Source of the DNA: JADKAV01 sp037045455
Lineage (GTDB): Bacteria > Actinomycetota > Actinomycetes > S36-B12 > UBA10799
Assembly: GCA_037045455.1 (NCBI GenBank)
Contig: JBAOIN010000012.1
Span: forward strand, 62,001-126,000
Direction: 5' to 3'
DNA length: 64,000 nucleotides
A program made the position numbers and the translations under genes. Shown here one piece after another: positions 43,978 through 52,198 of this stretch. Every line of letters starts with the position of its first letter. The stretch's first letter is position 1. The notes under the pieces are model-generated. The model made no database searches. It saw only the letters and a list, made by a program, of their open reading frames with translations, and had not been told where the DNA came from.

Positions 43978-45215
43978 CAGCCCGCCGTTCCGACGCTGAC
44001 CTTCTGCTGGCTGCTGCCCGCCAGCATGTCCTCGTACACGGCCTCGGTGGCCTCGCACACACGCTTCCAGTCGTAGAGCTCCTCGACCTTGCGGCGCGCG
44101 GCCCGCCCCATCTTGGCCCGCAGTTCCGGATCGTCGAGCAGCATTCGCACAGCCGCGGCCGCCTTCTGGGGCTTGCGCGGCGGGACCAGCAGCCCGGTCT
44201 CGCCGTCGGTGACGCTGTCCAGCAGGCCACCCACGGCCGAGCCCACCAGCGGCTTGCCGCAGGCCATGACCTCCAGCGGCACGATGCCGAACGGCTCGTA
44301 CCAGGGCAGCACGACCGCGAGGTCGGTCTCGGCCAGCAGTTCCGGAATGTGCTCGCGATCGACGGCACCGACGAACGTGACGCGGTCGGCGACGCCATGC
44401 TTGTCGGCCACCTCCCGCAGCCGCCGCACTTCCTTGTCGTCGTCGAGCTGGTCCGCGCTCGGCCCCCCGGCCACCGTCAGTTCGACGTCGTCGAGGTACT
44501 TGAGCATCTCGATGACCTCGCCGACGCCCTTGCGCGGCACGAGCCGGCTCAGGGAGATGATGCGGTGGCGTTCCTGCCGCTCGCTGGGCAGGACGTCGCT
44601 CTCCCCCTTCTTCGCGGGTTGGAAAGCCGTGGAATCCACGCCGCACGGCACCACGTCGATGCGGGACTCGTCCCCGCCGAGCTCGAGGAGTTCGCGCACC
44701 TCATCCGAGCAGGTGGCGATGACCCGGGTCATCCGGCGCAGCAACTGGCGCTCGGCGGGAATCCGGGTGTCCGGGCTGGTGTCGGCATCGGCCTGGTGCC
44801 GCTTTTTGACCACACCCAGTGCGTGGAACGTGATGGCGCTAGGGATCTCGAACTGTTCCGCGCCCTGCAGAGAGACGACGCCGCTCATCCAGAAGTGCGC
44901 GTGCACGATGTCGGGGCGCTGCTTCTCCCACTGCTTGGTGAGTTCGGCGGCGAACTGCGGTAGGAAGGGACCAAACTCGTCCTTCGGCACCGGCTTGGCA
45001 GGGCCGGCGTCGACGTGGTGAACAGTCACGCCCTTGGTGAGCTCGACGAACTCCGGCAGGTCGGGGTTGTCGCGACGGGTGTGCACCACCACGTCGTGGC
45101 CACGGGCAGCCAGACCGCGGGCCAGCGCGTCGACGTGGACGTTCTGCCCCCCGGCGTCCTCACCTCCTAGGACAGCGAGCGGACTGGCATGTTCGGAAAC
45201 CAATGCAATCCTCAT
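43977..45215 (-). CDS. GT4 glycosyltransferase
   Basis: 412 residues. L-V-S-E-H-A-S-P and G-G-E-D-A-G-G-Q-N-V-H-V, H-A-H-F-W-M-S-G, G-V-D-S-T-A-F, S-R-L-V-P-R-K-G-V and Y-E-P-F-G-I-V-P-L-E-V-M-A-C-G-K-P-L-V match GT4 enzymes of the sucrose-synthase/MshA-like kind with a retaining mechanism. ATG 45215 follows GAAGGAGGTTCTCGG and overlaps the stop of the gene upstream. Likely adds a hexose or other sugar in the heptose-containing glycan. Confidence 0.9.
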   Translation of the reverse strand: MRIALVSEHASPLAVLGGEDAGGQNVHVDALARGLAARGHDVVVHTRRDNPDLPEFVELTKGVTVHHVDAGPAKPVPKDEFGPFLPQFAAELTKQWEKQRPDIVHAHFWMSGVVSLQGAEQFEIPSAITFHALGVVKKRHQADADTSPDTRIPAERQLLRRMTRVIATCSDEVRELLELGGDESRIDVVPCGVDSTAFQPAKKGESDVLPSERQERHRIISLSRLVPRKGVGEVIEMLKYLDDVELTVAGGPSADQLDDDKEVRRLREVADKHGVADRVTFVGAVDREHIPELLAETDLAVVLPWYEPFGIVPLEVMACGKPLVGSAVGGLLDSVTDGETGLLVPPRKPQKAAAAVRMLLDDPELRAKMGRAARRKVEELYDWKRVCEATEAVYEDMLAGSSQQKVSVGTAG

Positions 45216-46172
45216 CCGAGAACCTCCTTCAGTAGCTGGTCCCACTCGGCGTGGAACCTCGGTAGTGCATGACGTGCGAGAACGTGGGCGCGGTTGCTGC
45301 GACCATCGGAAACGGCGCGGTCGGGGTCGTGCAGGTAGTCCCGGACAGCGATCTGCAGTCGCTGCAGGTCATTTGCTCACCACGGCGGCGCTGCCGGCCA
45401 ATGCCTCCGGGGCTTCGGTCACCGACAGTGCGACGACCGGCATGCCCAGATACATCGCCTCGAGCAGCGACAGCCCGAGACTGGTGTAGCGGCACAAGTG
45501 GGCGTACACCCGGCGATGGGCCAGCAGATCGTGCATCGCAGCGTGCGGAAGGTCGCCGTGTCCGATGACCTCGTGCGGGAAGCTGCTGGTGGTCAGCGGC
45601 TGGGTGCCCATCCCGAACACGTCCACGTCGGCCACGGCGGCGAAGTGACGGATGAGATCGGTGCCGGTCACCCGGCCCCGGCGTACTGGTTCGTTAACCG
45701 CACATGCGACGCGCGGCAGCATGCCGGAATACCGATGACCGGGGTCGGGGATGCCGTGTTCAATGACTCGCACCGGCGCTTCGCCGTTGTCCCACATCAG
45801 CGCGTTGTAGTGCGTGACGTGAGCGATCGGAATCCGCCGCTGGCCGCTCATGGGATGTTCGCTGTCGTACGCCGAGGGTTTGGGTGTGTTGTGCTCGACG
45901 TACACCGCCGGCAGGTCCACACCGGCTCGGCGGCCCGTCCATTGCTGAACCAGCGCGATCTCCTCGGGCCGTTGCAGGATCACGACGTCGAAGTCCTCGC
46001 GCGCCAGCTGTTCGGGCGACATCTCGCGCACCGTCTCAGGCCACTCGTAGGTAGTGGGCAGCCCGAGCCCGTTGCGGCTCCGGTCAGGCAGCACGGGGAC
46101 GACCACATCGTGCATTCCCTGCACGAACGCCGTCGACCAGCTGCCATGGACATGCCACATCAGGACCTTCAT
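45212..46172 (-). CDS. GT-B glycosyltransferase (one frame break near the end)
   Basis: About 319 residues. V-L-M-W-H-V-H-G-S-W at the N terminus, Y-V-E-H-N-T-P-K-P (about 115), V-I-E-H-G-I-P-D-P (about 155) and Y-T-S-L-G-L-S-L-L-E-A-M-Y-L-G-M-P-V-V (about 255) define a GT-B enzyme of GT4 type. The frame stops at 45369 after V-V-S-K, but one extra A removed near 45377 restores N-D-L-Q-R-L-Q and a longer helical end stopping at 45212, which overlaps the GT4 start (ATGA). ATG 46172. Confidence 0.8.
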
Positions 46173-47155
46173 GCCGCCACCCCCGCGAGCTGTTGCACGG
46201 CCTCGACCACATCGTGTGATCCGACGCCCGCCAGGCAGGGATGACCCGGCACCGGGCATTCCCGGGCGCGGGTGTCCGCACACGGTGCCTGCTGGTCACC
46301 CAGCCGCACCACTGGAACTCCGTAGGGCGCCCACTTCTGCCAGGGCACGACGGGCGGAAACAGACTGACAACGGGCGTGCCGACGCTGGCCGCCAGATGG
46401 GCCGGGCCGGTGTTCCCGACCACGACCGCCCGGGCCCCTCGCAGCAGGTGCGCCAGTTGTCCCAGGGAGGTCCTGCCGCCGAGATCGATGCCGTCGCTTC
46501 CGGCGACCCGCGACGTGAGCTCGGTCTCGCCAGGGCTGCCGGTCACGACCGGGGTGAAGCCCTGGGCCGCCAGTTCCCCCACGACCTCTGCCGCGAGTTC
46601 GGCCTCGATGGCCCGGCTGGGAGCATCGGCACCGGGGTGGATGACCACGTAGGGCTCGCGCGGCCGGGGCACCTCCGGCAGATCAGCCACGAGATCCAAT
46701 GAGTCGTCGCCCGGGTAACCGGCCGCTGCGGCGACGGCGAGATTGCGCTGCACCTCGTGCACGTCGTCGGGCACCCGGACCCGCTCATCCAGCAAACTTC
46801 CGGGGTAGTCATCGCTGATTCCGGTAATGCGTTTCACTCCCGCCAGTCGCAGCAGGAGCGCACTCGCGATCGAGTTCTGGAACCGCGACGTGAGGATGAT
46901 CGCCTCGTCGAAACCGCGCAATTCCCAGATCAGTCGTGCTGTCGCAGCCCGCTGCGCCGCCGGTGGTGGCACATGTACCCATGGTGCGTCGAAGACGAGC
47001 GTGTCGCGTACCCCCGGCAATAGGTCAGCGGCAGCCTTGCCGACTGACGAGCAGAGCAGCGTCACGTCGGCCGCTTGCGCCACCGCCCGGATCGCGGGTC
47101 CGGCGAGCAGTACGTCCCCGACGCTGTCGAGCCTGACGATCACCGCCTTGGTCAT
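46169..47155 (-). CDS. GT9 heptosyltransferase-like protein 3
   Basis: 328 residues. V-I-V-R-L-D-S-V-G-D-V-L-L at the N terminus, T-S-R-F-Q-N-S-I-A-S-A (about 100), V-V-I-H-P-G-A-D-A-P-S-R (about 185) and V-G-N-T-G-P-A-H-L-A-A (about 260). The C terminus carries three Cys (P-C-A-D-T-R, E-C-P-V-P, H-P-C-L), common in bacterial GT9. ATG 47155 overlaps the gmhB stop. Confidence 0.9.
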   Translation of the reverse strand: MTKAVIVRLDSVGDVLLAGPAIRAVAQAADVTLLCSSVGKAAADLLPGVRDTLVFDAPWVHVPPPAAQRAATARLIWELRGFDEAIILTSRFQNSIASALLLRLAGVKRITGISDDYPGSLLDERVRVPDDVHEVQRNLAVAAAAGYPGDDSLDLVADLPEVPRPREPYVVIHPGADAPSRAIEAELAAEVVGELAAQGFTPVVTGSPGETELTSRVAGSDGIDLGGRTSLGQLAHLLRGARAVVVGNTGPAHLAASVGTPVVSLFPPVVPWQKWAPYGVPVVRLGDQQAPCADTRARECPVPGHPCLAGVGSHDVVEAVQQLAGVAA

Positions 47156-47691
47156 GCCGCGTCCCCCGCTTGCTGTTGCAGCACCCAGTCCACGGCGGCG
47201 CCGATGTCGTTGACGACGATCGGGCACCGTCGCACTTCCGAGGGCCGGGTCCGGTCGGTGCGCACGTAGATGCCGATGGCCCCGGCGGCTTCCGCGGCGC
47301 CGACGTCCATGACCGTGTCGCCGATGACCACGACCTGTTCGACGGGCACCTGCAGCGCATCCGCCGCTCGCAGAACAAGCCCGGGCGCGGGCTTGCGGCA
47401 ACTGCACTCGTCCACTGGTGCGTGCGGGCAGTACTGCCAGGTGTCGAAGGGGCCGATCAGTTCGTCCACGCGGGCGTTGACGGCCTCCACCTGTTCGGGC
47501 GTCAGCAGCCCCAGCCCGATACCAGCCTGATTGGTCACGACCCCTACGGGCAGGCCGGCGGCCCGGACCGCCGCTACCGCCTCGATGGCCCCGGGGAAGG
47601 GCTTCACGAGATCTGGGTCCCCGTTGTAGGGCGGATCATCAATCGTGAGCGTGTGGTCGCGGTCGAAGAGCACCGCGGCGATCGCGCGCAT
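47152..47691 (-). CDS. gmhB: Heptose bisphosphate phosphatase (HAD-IIIA, GmhB-like)
   Basis: 179 residues. HAD motif I reads L-F-D-R-D-H-T-L (His where Gly is usual), then P-Y-N-G-D-P; V-V-T-N-Q-A-G-I motif II; the zinc-binding C-P-H-A-P...C-S-C-R-K-P loop typical of GmhB; and V-V-I-G-D-T-V-M-D motif IV. Removes the 7-phosphate from heptose 1,7-bisphosphate. ATG 47691. First gene of the long leftward heptose operon; the promoter must lie in the 252 bp upstream. Confidence 0.85.
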   Translation of the reverse strand: MRAIAAVLFDRDHTLTIDDPPYNGDPDLVKPFPGAIEAVAAVRAAGLPVGVVTNQAGIGLGLLTPEQVEAVNARVDELIGPFDTWQYCPHAPVDECSCRKPAPGLVLRAADALQVPVEQVVVIGDTVMDVGAAEAAGAIGIYVRTDRTRPSEVRRCPIVVNDIGAAVDWVLQQQAGDAA

Positions 47692-47904
47692 TGGAAGGCT
47701 CCTAGCTAGGGGCGAACTGCCCCGTGTTGTCCGGATCGTTACGATTCCCGCCGTCCGTATGTCCATACCGGAAGTGGCCGTGGGGGCCCGATCCGTGCGG
47801 TTACCGGACGGCCCGTCAACCCGATGTGCTTACCCGTCCCAGTTCGCACGTCGGGAGGTCGCTGAAACGGCTAAGGCCGTCGGCGTGACCAGCACGTGGC
47901 AGGC

Positions 47905-47930
47905 CCCGCCGGCAAGGGGAGACCGGCGGG
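47905..47930 (-). terminator. Terminator hairpin after the GT-sigma gene
   Basis: CCCGCCGG (47905-47912) pairs with CCGGCGGG (47923-47930), 10-base loop, starting 14 bp beyond the TAG stop at 47944. No T-run. It would separate the sigma gene from the heptose operon. The remainder of the 47692-47943 gap has no gene. Confidence 0.7.
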
Positions 47931-47943
47931 ACCTACTACTCCT

Positions 47944-49722
47944 CTAAGCAGCTGGTCGCGACGTCCGTGCAGGTTGCCCGATCGGCTCCTCGCCGTTCCA
48001 GGACCGCGGCAGTGGCACGTCGTTGAGGACGTTGTCGCGCAGTGCTGCAAGCGTGCGTGTAATCAGTCGCGAGACGTGCACCTGGGACAGGCCCAGGCGG
48101 TCGGCGATCTCCGACTGCGTGTGCTCACCGTAGAAGCGCATCAGGAGGATCTCGCGCTCACGCTCGGGCAGGTTGTGCAGCGCCTCGCGCACGGCTTCGC
48201 GCATCTCCACGTACTCCAGATCCGGGTCGACGTCACCAACGAGATCGCCGTACGCCTCGTCGCCGTCCTCGCCCATGGGGTGGTCCAGCGACTTCGAGGA
48301 CATGGCCTCACCGCGCGCCTGCATGGCCTGCAGCACCTCTTCCTCGAGCAGGCCGAGGTGATCGGCGATGTCGCCCGGCGTCGGGTCCTCGCCCTTGGTC
48401 ACCCGCAACTCATCGGTGACCTTCTGCACCTTCAGCGTGACTTCCTGCAGGCTGCGCGGCACCCTGGCGGCCCAGGCGTGGTCACGGAAGTGCCGGCGCA
48501 ACTCACCGAGGATCGTGGGTACGGCGAACGAGTGGAACTCGGTGCCGTAGTCAGGGTTGAACCGCGAAGCGGCCCGCACCAGACCCAACGAAGCAACCTG
48601 CACGAGGTCCTCGATGCGCTGACCCCGACCGGCGTACCGGTGGGCCAGTTGGCGGGCCAGCGGTAAGTAGTCCATGGCCAGTTTCGTGGCATCTGCAGTG
48701 AGCGGCGCCGTGGTGCTCGGGCGCTTGGGGGCCACGACCTCGCCGGCTACCTCGCGGTAGATAACGAGGAGCCGCTCGCCGAGGCCGCGCTGGTCGTGCA
48801 GCGCATCGTTTCGCACACGAGCTGCGGACCCCATACCCCGGCTGCGCAAGGGATCGCGCAAGAGTTCGCTGACCGCGCGCCCGAGGCCGCGCGAGCCCTC
48901 GCTGGGGTCGAGCAGAATCCCGGTGGCGCCCGGCACGATGTGGTCGAGGTGCGCTTCCTGCGCCAGAGCCACGGACGGCACGCCGTGCGCGGCGGCTTCC
49001 AGTACGTGCCCACCGTGACGGGCACCGTCGGTTCCGGCGATGAGTAGCGCTGCCTGCGACCATGCCGCAGCGCGCTCGGCGCCCCGCAGACCAGGGCGGT
49101 ACACCACCCGGTTGTGCACTCCGAGGTGTTCGGCTTTACGACGCAACCGGGCACGGGTTTCGGCGTCGATCCGGCCCATCAGAACGAGGCGGGCGGAACC
49201 CCAGAAGGGCATCGAAGCCAGCACTGCGTCCAAACCGGGGCCCGAGGACAGGCAGATCACGTCGCCGCCGGCCGGGGCATCCGCGAAGTCAGCGGGCGGC
49301 GGCACGATCAGCGCGCCCGGCGAGAAGGTGGTCGCCCCGAGGGCTTGCCAGCGACTGCGCTCCTCACTGGACAAAGGCAGGACTGCGTCGACCTGTCGGG
49401 CCAGTGCGGCTTCCATCTCGGTGGGCGTGGGGCGCTCGTCGAACGTGGCCAGCACCCTGGTACCGGTCTGACGGGCCGCGAGGGCGGCAGTGGTGGCGAC
49501 CACGCCGATTGCGTGGACCGTATCCGGACGAGCGGTGTCCCATTGCTCGGACAGTTGCGCGCTGAGCTCGTTGACGGCATGGCGGAACTGGCCGTGGGCG
49601 ATGCCGACATCACTGACGACCTCGGCACCGGCTCGTCGCAGGTGTTCGGCGACGGAACGTACACCGCTGGCTGGTAGGTGGGAAACATCGGAAAGGGGAC
49701 GACTGACTATGTGGATGAACAT
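47944..49722 (-). CDS. Glycosyltransferase fused to a SigB/SigF-like sigma factor
   Basis: 592 residues in one uninterrupted frame. Residues 1-330 form a GT-B glycosyltransferase: V-R-S-V-A-E-H-L-R-R-A-G-A-E, R-V-L-A-T-F-D-E-R-P, the C-terminal H-V-L-E-A-A-A-H-G-V-P-S-V and G-I-L-L-D-P. A Pro/Thr/Ser linker (about 331-341) leads to a sigma factor: region 2 (R-I-E-D-L-V-Q-V-A-S-L-G-L; F-H-S-F-A-V-P-T-I), region 3 (E-D-P-T-P-G-D-I-A-D-H-L) and region 4 (L-P-E-R-E-R-E-I-L-L-M-R-F-Y and Q-S-E-I-A-D-R-L-G-L-S-Q-V-H-V-S-R). ATG 49722 has GAGCGAGGTC upstream. The sigma part lacks its usual N-terminal lead. Stands just before the heptose-glycan operon. Confidence 0.85.
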   Translation of the reverse strand: MFIHIVSRPLSDVSHLPASGVRSVAEHLRRAGAEVVSDVGIAHGQFRHAVNELSAQLSEQWDTARPDTVHAIGVVATTAALAARQTGTRVLATFDERPTPTEMEAALARQVDAVLPLSSEERSRWQALGATTFSPGALIVPPPADFADAPAGGDVICLSSGPGLDAVLASMPFWGSARLVLMGRIDAETRARLRRKAEHLGVHNRVVYRPGLRGAERAAAWSQAALLIAGTDGARHGGHVLEAAAHGVPSVALAQEAHLDHIVPGATGILLDPSEGSRGLGRAVSELLRDPLRSRGMGSAARVRNDALHDQRGLGERLLVIYREVAGEVVAPKRPSTTAPLTADATKLAMDYLPLARQLAHRYAGRGQRIEDLVQVASLGLVRAASRFNPDYGTEFHSFAVPTILGELRRHFRDHAWAARVPRSLQEVTLKVQKVTDELRVTKGEDPTPGDIADHLGLLEEEVLQAMQARGEAMSSKSLDHPMGEDGDEAYGDLVGDVDPDLEYVEMREAVREALHNLPEREREILLMRFYGEHTQSEIADRLGLSQVHVSRLITRTLAALRDNVLNDVPLPRSWNGEEPIGQPARTSRPAA

Positions 49723-50026
49723 CAAGACCTCGCTCAACAACGGACTATGACTACGCGGTGAGCGACGCGGCCTGGCTCTGAAGCACACGTCGGACTGGGT
49801 GGCGGACTCCGATGGTGGAGTTACGTGACCCGAAAGGGCCCGGCGTCTTCAGGCCCTCGAGTGGATGCGCCACTTTCTGGACGCACCAGTGACGTTACCC
49901 AAATGTGCCGCGATCGACAAGGGGTTAGCGGCACTTGATTCATGAACTATGTCAAATGAACTACATTTCCGGTAAGACGGCCGGAAATGCTCCGCTTCGG
50001 CGTCACCTCGCCTAAGCGCCCGACGT
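49723..50026. other. Long untranslated region with promoter-like elements
   Basis: No gene seen in 304 bp. Holds a hairpin AGGGCC...GGCCCT (49835-49857) that could end transcription of the gene at 50027. A direct repeat ATGAACTA occurs at 49942-49949 and 49956-49963, 14 bp apart. Read leftward, a TTGACA hexamer (49951-49956) lies between them and could be a -35; no good -10 is obvious. The gap is unusually AT-rich around 49935-49970. Confidence 0.5.
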
Positions 50027-50551
50027 TCAGACGCTGATTCCCCGGGCCTCGATCGCGGCCTGCAACTCGGCCTGGGTCATCCGTGAGCGGTGCTCGATCC
50101 CGGCTCGCCGGGCGAGCTCGTACAACTCTGTCTGGGTGCGGTGCCGGCGACGCGAGGTGGCAGCGCTGCGGGCAGCGGCATCCCGGCGGATCCGGAACAC
50201 CTTGCCCAACCGCCGACGGGCGTCGAGTTCAAGGTGCTCCCCGAAGAGCCCCAGCACGTATTGCTCCTCCATGCGCACCAGATCGGCGGTGGCCGCACGC
50301 AGAGCGTCCGAGGACTCGCTCTCCGCAGCCTTGCGGATCTCAGTCACCGCCTCAGCCGGCCAAAGACTGCCGGATAACCGCGCCGCTGTCGGGTAGATCT
50401 CGGCGGTCGCGGCGACCATATGCGCGTACAGCGCGTGCTGAAGATCCGCAACCGGATCGTGGAAGCCACGGCTGGGCCGCCCACACCGCTCGACGAGTTG
50501 GTGCAGTTTGCGGTGCTCGGATTGCAGCACAAGAACGACATCGACAGCCAT
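50027..50551 (-). CDS. Hemerythrin-like protein with C-terminal SAP/Rho-N-like domain
   Basis: 174 residues from ATG 50551. The N-terminal four-helix part (V-L-Q-S-E-H-R-K-L-H-Q-L-V, L-Y-A-H-M-V-A-A-T-A-E-I-Y-P, L-F-G-E-H-L-E-L) follows the hemerythrin/HHE layout, but some iron ligands look replaced. A basic linker (about 120-135: R-I-R-R-D-A-A-A) leads to T-Q-T-E-L-Y-E-L-A-R-R-A-G-I, a SAP or Rho-N type nucleic-acid-binding motif. A redox- or gas-sensing nucleic-acid-binding protein is one reading, not proven. Confidence 0.65.
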   Translation of the reverse strand: MAVDVVLVLQSEHRKLHQLVERCGRPSRGFHDPVADLQHALYAHMVAATAEIYPTAARLSGSLWPAEAVTEIRKAAESESSDALRAATADLVRMEEQYVLGLFGEHLELDARRRLGKVFRIRRDAAARSAATSRRRHRTQTELYELARRAGIEHRSRMTQAELQAAIEARGISV

Positions 50552-50652
50552 GATGTCCCCATACCCGGCAACGGGGCAGCTACCCGTGTTACCTGACGCA
50601 GATTTCCGGTTTGGCCGTCGGGACATGCTGTGTCCCACGACTGGAGCGGATT

Positions 50653-50713
50653 GTCGCGCTGTTGGTCTGGCTGTCGTGTTGTTGGGCGTTTACAAGATCC
50701 AAAACCCAACAAC
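50653..50713. repeat. Dispersed intergenic palindrome, copy 1
   Basis: TGTCGCGCTGTTGG (50653-50666) followed by GTTGTTGGG (50678-50686), the latter pairing perfectly with CCCAACAAC (50705-50713). The left 36 bases match 29 of 36 in the element at 57717. Lies between the hemerythrin-like and DUF1801 genes. Confidence 0.75.
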
Positions 50714-50733
50714 GCAGCATTTCGCGTCGGGTG

Positions 50734-51072
50734 CTACCCCAGTTCAGCCAGGCGCGCAGCAACCAGCGCCGCCACCAATTCCCGCGGCAGCGGCTGGTCC
50801 ACCGGGAACCGCAAGGCACCCTTGCTGTAGGTGTATTCGGCCAACTGATCGGCCATGCCCGCCAGCACCGACCCGCTCATCGGCAGATACGCGCAGTGCT
50901 TGGGGTTGGCCGTGTAGCCGGCCACCAGACCCTTCTCGACCCGCAACGCCGGCGCCCCGTACGCGATCGTCTCCTCGGCCTCCGGCAGCAGTTCGAGCAG
51001 TTGCCCGCGCAACGTGCGCAGGGTCGTGGCCTGCGGTTGCGGCGCAGCGGCCAGGTATTCGTCAACGGTCAT
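50734..51072 (-). CDS. DUF1801 protein
   Basis: 112 residues from ATG 51072 (a TTG at 51081 is possible). T-V-D-E-Y-L-A-A-A-P near the start, E-E-T-I-A-Y-G-A-P-A-L-R (about 35) and A-L-R-F-P-V-D-Q-P-L-P (about 90) match DUF1801, a YdhG-like alpha/beta fold of unclear role. Monocistronic. Confidence 0.88.
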   Translation of the reverse strand: MTVDEYLAAAPQPQATTLRTLRGQLLELLPEAEETIAYGAPALRVEKGLVAGYTANPKHCAYLPMSGSVLAGMADQLAEYTYSKGALRFPVDQPLPRELVAALVAARLAELG

Positions 51073-51132
51073 GTTGTCCAAACTAGAACGGCGGCGCAGG
51101 GATCGCCCCGCGCCGCCGTCCGTTCGCCTCGA

Positions 51133-52188
51133 TCAGGCTTGTACCTTCTCGTGCGGCAGGTCCAGCGAACCTTCGCCGGCGTCACTGATCTGCGACGGCG
51201 AAACCCGCTTGCGGAACACCCAGTACGTCCAGCTCTGGTAAGCCAGCACGATCGGGGTGAACACGATGGCCACGATCGTCATGATCTTGAGCGTGTAGTC
51301 CGTGCTGCTCGCGTTCCAGATCGTGAGCGACAGCGCGGGGTCGTTGCTCGCCGGCATGACGTTCGGGTACAGCACGCTGAACAGGTACACGACGGCACCG
51401 GCCAGCGTGACCGCACTGAAGATGAACGCCCAGCCCTCACGGCCGGCCCGGTTCATGGCCAGTCCGGCCAGCCAGGCGACAGCCGCCACAACGACCAGCG
51501 CCCAGGTCCAGGCCTTGTCGCTGTAGGCCAGCTGCGTCCACAGCAGGAACACCACGGCGATGACGGTGGCGACCAGGCCAACCTGGCCGGCGACCTTGTT
51601 GGCCCGCACGCGCAGGTCACCGTCGGTCTTCAGCGCGAGGAAGATCGCGCCGTGGGTCACGAACAGCGCCAACGTCGTCAGCCCGCCCACCAGGGCGTAC
51701 GGGTTGAGCAGGTTGAAGAACGCGCCGTCGTACAGCGAGTTGCCGAAGTCACCGGGCCGCATCGGCACGCCGCGCACGATGTTGGCGAACGCCACGCCCC
51801 ACAGCAGTGCGGGGATGAACGACCCGACCACGATGCACAGGTCCCAGCGCCTACGCCAGGTCGCGCTCGAGCGCTTGCTGCGGTACTCGAACGCCACGCC
51901 GCGGATGATCAGGCCGACCAGGATGAGCAGCAGCGGCAGGTAGAACCCGCTGAACAGGGTGGCGTACCACTCGGGGAACGCGGCGAAGGTCGCGCCACCG
52001 GCCACCAGCAGCCATACCTCGTTGCCGTCCCAGACCGGGCCGAGCGTGGTGAGCATCGCGCGCCGGTCCTGCTCGGTCTTGCCGAGCACGGGCAGCAGCA
52101 CACCGACTCCGAAGTCGAAGCCCTCGAGGACGAAGTAGCCGACCCACAGGACCGCGATGAGGATGATCCAGATCTGTTGCAGTTCCAT
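51133..52188 (-). CDS. cydB: Cytochrome bd oxidase subunit II
   Basis: 351 residues, about eight or nine membrane helices. W-V-G-Y-F-V-L-E-G-F-D-F-G-V-G, G-N-E-V-W-L-L-V-A-G-G-A, F-Y-L-P-L-L-L-I-L-V-G-L-I-I-R-G and Y-D-G-A-F-F-N-L-L-N-P are typical of CydB. Forms the quinol oxidase with CydA in the plasma membrane, for low-oxygen respiration. Starts 10 bases after the cydA stop. No CydX-like micro-gene was found downstream. Confidence 0.95.
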   Translation of the reverse strand: MELQQIWIILIAVLWVGYFVLEGFDFGVGVLLPVLGKTEQDRRAMLTTLGPVWDGNEVWLLVAGGATFAAFPEWYATLFSGFYLPLLLILVGLIIRGVAFEYRSKRSSATWRRRWDLCIVVGSFIPALLWGVAFANIVRGVPMRPGDFGNSLYDGAFFNLLNPYALVGGLTTLALFVTHGAIFLALKTDGDLRVRANKVAGQVGLVATVIAVVFLLWTQLAYSDKAWTWALVVVAAVAWLAGLAMNRAGREGWAFIFSAVTLAGAVVYLFSVLYPNVMPASNDPALSLTIWNASSTDYTLKIMTIVAIVFTPIVLAYQSWTYWVFRKRVSPSQISDAGEGSLDLPHEKVQA

Positions 52189-52198
52189 CTCCAGCTCC

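Noticed and set aside
47645..47947. Open frame on the plus strand in the gap after the sigma gene
   Set aside because: Composition follows the antisense gene ends and hairpin; no ribosome site or protein-like pattern.
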